A stretch of DNA of 7,948 bases. Source: Pseudomonadota bacterium. Its GTDB lineage: Bacteria; Pseudomonadota; Alphaproteobacteria; Rhizobiales; Tepidamorphaceae. The notes below the pieces were generated by a model. That model saw only the letters and a list, made by a program, of their open reading frames with translations, did not search any database and was not told the DNA's origin. The translations under genes were made by a program, and so were the position numbers. Location: the NCBI GenBank assembly GCA_023435545.1, contig JAEYRQ010000607.1:1-7948 (forward strand). Reading direction: 5' to 3'. This document shows, piece by piece, positions 7,579-7,948 of the stretch (positions are counted from its first letter, which is position 1; every line of letters begins with the position of its first letter).

Positions 7579-7592
7579 TTGATGCAGATCAA
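7579..7592 (-). promoter_or_regulatory. Perfect FNR-type (Anr/FixK/Dnr/NarR-class) binding box upstream of narK
   Basis: TTGATGCAGATCAA matches the TTGAT-N4-ATCAA consensus at all ten defined positions; ten fixed bases make a chance match in this short region very unlikely. Its centre is 93 bp upstream of the narK start codon. If it acts as a class II site at -41.5, transcription would begin near 7544, leaving a leader of about 50 bases. The hexamer at the expected -10 position is a poor match to TATAAT, so the start site is uncertain. The likely role is anaerobic or nitrate-dependent activation of narK and the genes behind it. CRP/FNR paralogues share this motif, so the identity of the protein cannot be read from the box. 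Confidence 0.85.
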
Positions 7593-7681
7593 TGGTCGAA
7601 CGCTTGCGTCCGAAATAAATCAATGAACATATTACTGGGAAACCCCAATCCAAATGATGCATTCTATGGATTAACAGAAGC

Positions 7682-7701
7682 ATTAGTTGAGATTGACTAA
7701 T
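7682..7701. repeat. Inverted repeat ATTAGT-N8-ACTAAT
   Basis: Two perfect six-base arms with an eight-base spacer form a 20-bp dyad overlapping the left part of the second FNR-type box. The size and symmetry fit an operator for a dimeric regulator, but no family is assigned. Confidence 0.35.
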
Positions 7702-7706
7702 ATCAA
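7693..7706 (+). promoter_or_regulatory. Second FNR-type box, near the regulator gene
   Basis: TTGACTAATATCAA matches TTGAT-N4-ATCAA at nine of ten defined positions. Its centre is 81 bp before the regulator ATG. At a class II distance no good -10 follows. A TATACA hexamer at 7712-7717 would instead put the box inside the promoter, which would suit repression or autoregulation. It shares bases with the IHF match at 7701-7713. Confidence 0.6.
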
Positions 7707-7713
7707 GACCTTA
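7701..7713 (+). promoter_or_regulatory. Putative IHF binding site
   Basis: TATCAAGACCTTA matches the IHF consensus WATCAANNNNTTR at every defined position. It lies in the AT-rich core, about 120 bp from the narK-proximal FNR box. In the E. coli narG promoter, IHF bending helps distant NarL act, so a similar architectural role is plausible. AT-rich DNA raises the chance of a coincidental match, and the site overlaps the second FNR-type box. Confidence 0.45.
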
Positions 7714-7780
7714 TACAAACTAGGTCGCCGAGCGGCCTGGACCGCCTCCAGGGAGAACGGGCACGTAGAGGGGGAGCACG

Positions 7781-7948
7781 ATGCGGCGCGAGGATGCGGG
7801 CGAAATAAGGCGGCTGGAGCTGTTCCGTGACTGTGCGGACGAAACGTTCGATGCCCTCGTGACGGCAGGCTTCCTGCAGCGGTTTCCACCCGGCGTCGTG
7901 CTGATTCAGGAAAGCGAGCCGGCCGATTTCCTCTATGTGGTGGTGGAG
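7781..7948 (+). CDS. CRP/FNR-family transcriptional regulator, N-terminal part, cut by the window edge
   Basis: The 56 visible residues form the start of a cyclic-nucleotide-binding-type sensory domain. The pattern LFRDCADETFDALV, then RFPPGVVLIQESEPADFLYVVVE, is the usual beginning of CRP/FNR proteins (helix, then beta-roll with the GxxL...E..PAD.LYVV pattern). The DNA-binding helix-turn-helix lies beyond the right edge. The ATG at 7781 is preceded by a purine-rich GAGGGGGAG, and an in-frame TAG at 7766-7768 rules out an upstream start. Only one cysteine (Cys18) is present in this part, so the N-terminal cysteine cluster that holds the FNR oxygen-sensing [4Fe-4S] is absent. Position, divergent from narK, and the missing cluster suggest a NarR-like nitrate/nitrite-responsive or Dnr/NnrR-like NO-responsive activator of the nar genes. 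This assignment is inference from context. Confidence 0.85.
   Translation, partial: MRREDAGEIRRLELFRDCADETFDALVTAGFLQRFPPGVVLIQESEPADFLYVVVE

Larger units (their letters stand above)
7493..7780. promoter_or_regulatory. Divergent promoter region between narK and the CRP/FNR-family regulator
   Basis: This 288-bp intergenic region contains an AT-rich core: 7611-7720 is about one third GC by my count, against clearly GC-rich genes on both sides. It carries a perfect FNR-type box nearer narK, a second FNR-type box nearer the regulator, an IHF consensus match, and several inverted or direct repeats, all listed separately. I could not identify a convincing -10 element for narK at the spacing an FNR box would normally impose. 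No NarL heptamer pair was recognised. Nothing in the region looks like a gene. Confidence 0.75.

Noticed and set aside
7444..7683. 79-codon minus-strand open frame across the narK promoter
   Set aside because: It runs through the FNR box and the narK leader into narK in another frame, and resembles no protein known to me.
7736..7752. CCTGG-N7-CCAGG inverted repeat in the regulator leader as a terminator
   Set aside because: The five-base stem is weak and no T-run follows on either strand.

Overview
The window is part of a membrane-bound (Nar-type) dissimilatory nitrate reductase locus. High GC in the genes, a two-domain NarK fusion, and a divergent CRP/FNR-family regulator next to narK suggest an alphaproteobacterium-like organism, as in Paracoccus-type narR-narKGHJI loci. 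The taxonomic call is an inference. All nar genes lie on the minus strand and are transcribed right to left.

Layout from right to left. The right edge (7781-7948, plus strand) holds the N-terminal 56 residues of a CRP/FNR-family regulator. A divergent promoter region (7493-7780) with an AT-rich core follows. It carries a perfect FNR-type box, a second near-perfect box, and a full match to the IHF consensus. Next comes narK (7492-4763), a 909-residue fusion of two nitrate/nitrite transporter domains. narG (4745-1005) starts 17 bp after narK and encodes the 1246-residue molybdenum catalytic subunit. At the left edge is the start of narH (275-1), the iron-sulfur subunit. narJ and narI would be expected further left, outside the window.

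The unusual part is the narG-narH junction. These genes encode two subunits of one complex and normally abut. Here they are 729 bp apart, with a DUF421 (YetF/YcaP-like) membrane-protein gene (434-991) between them on the opposite strand. Its stop codon lies 13 bp from the narG stop. I see no terminator and no FNR-type box that would give narH its own anaerobic promoter. A full nar transcript would therefore run antisense through the DUF421 gene, the arrangement called a noncontiguous operon. The DUF421 leader also holds two adjacent inverted repeats, and the second can pair with the gene's own Shine-Dalgarno sequence right next to the start codon.

Together, NarK imports nitrate and exchanges it for nitrite. 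NarGH(I) reduces nitrate at the cytoplasmic face of the membrane using quinol electrons. The divergent regulator and an FNR-type protein probably switch the system on under low oxygen with nitrate or nitric oxide present.
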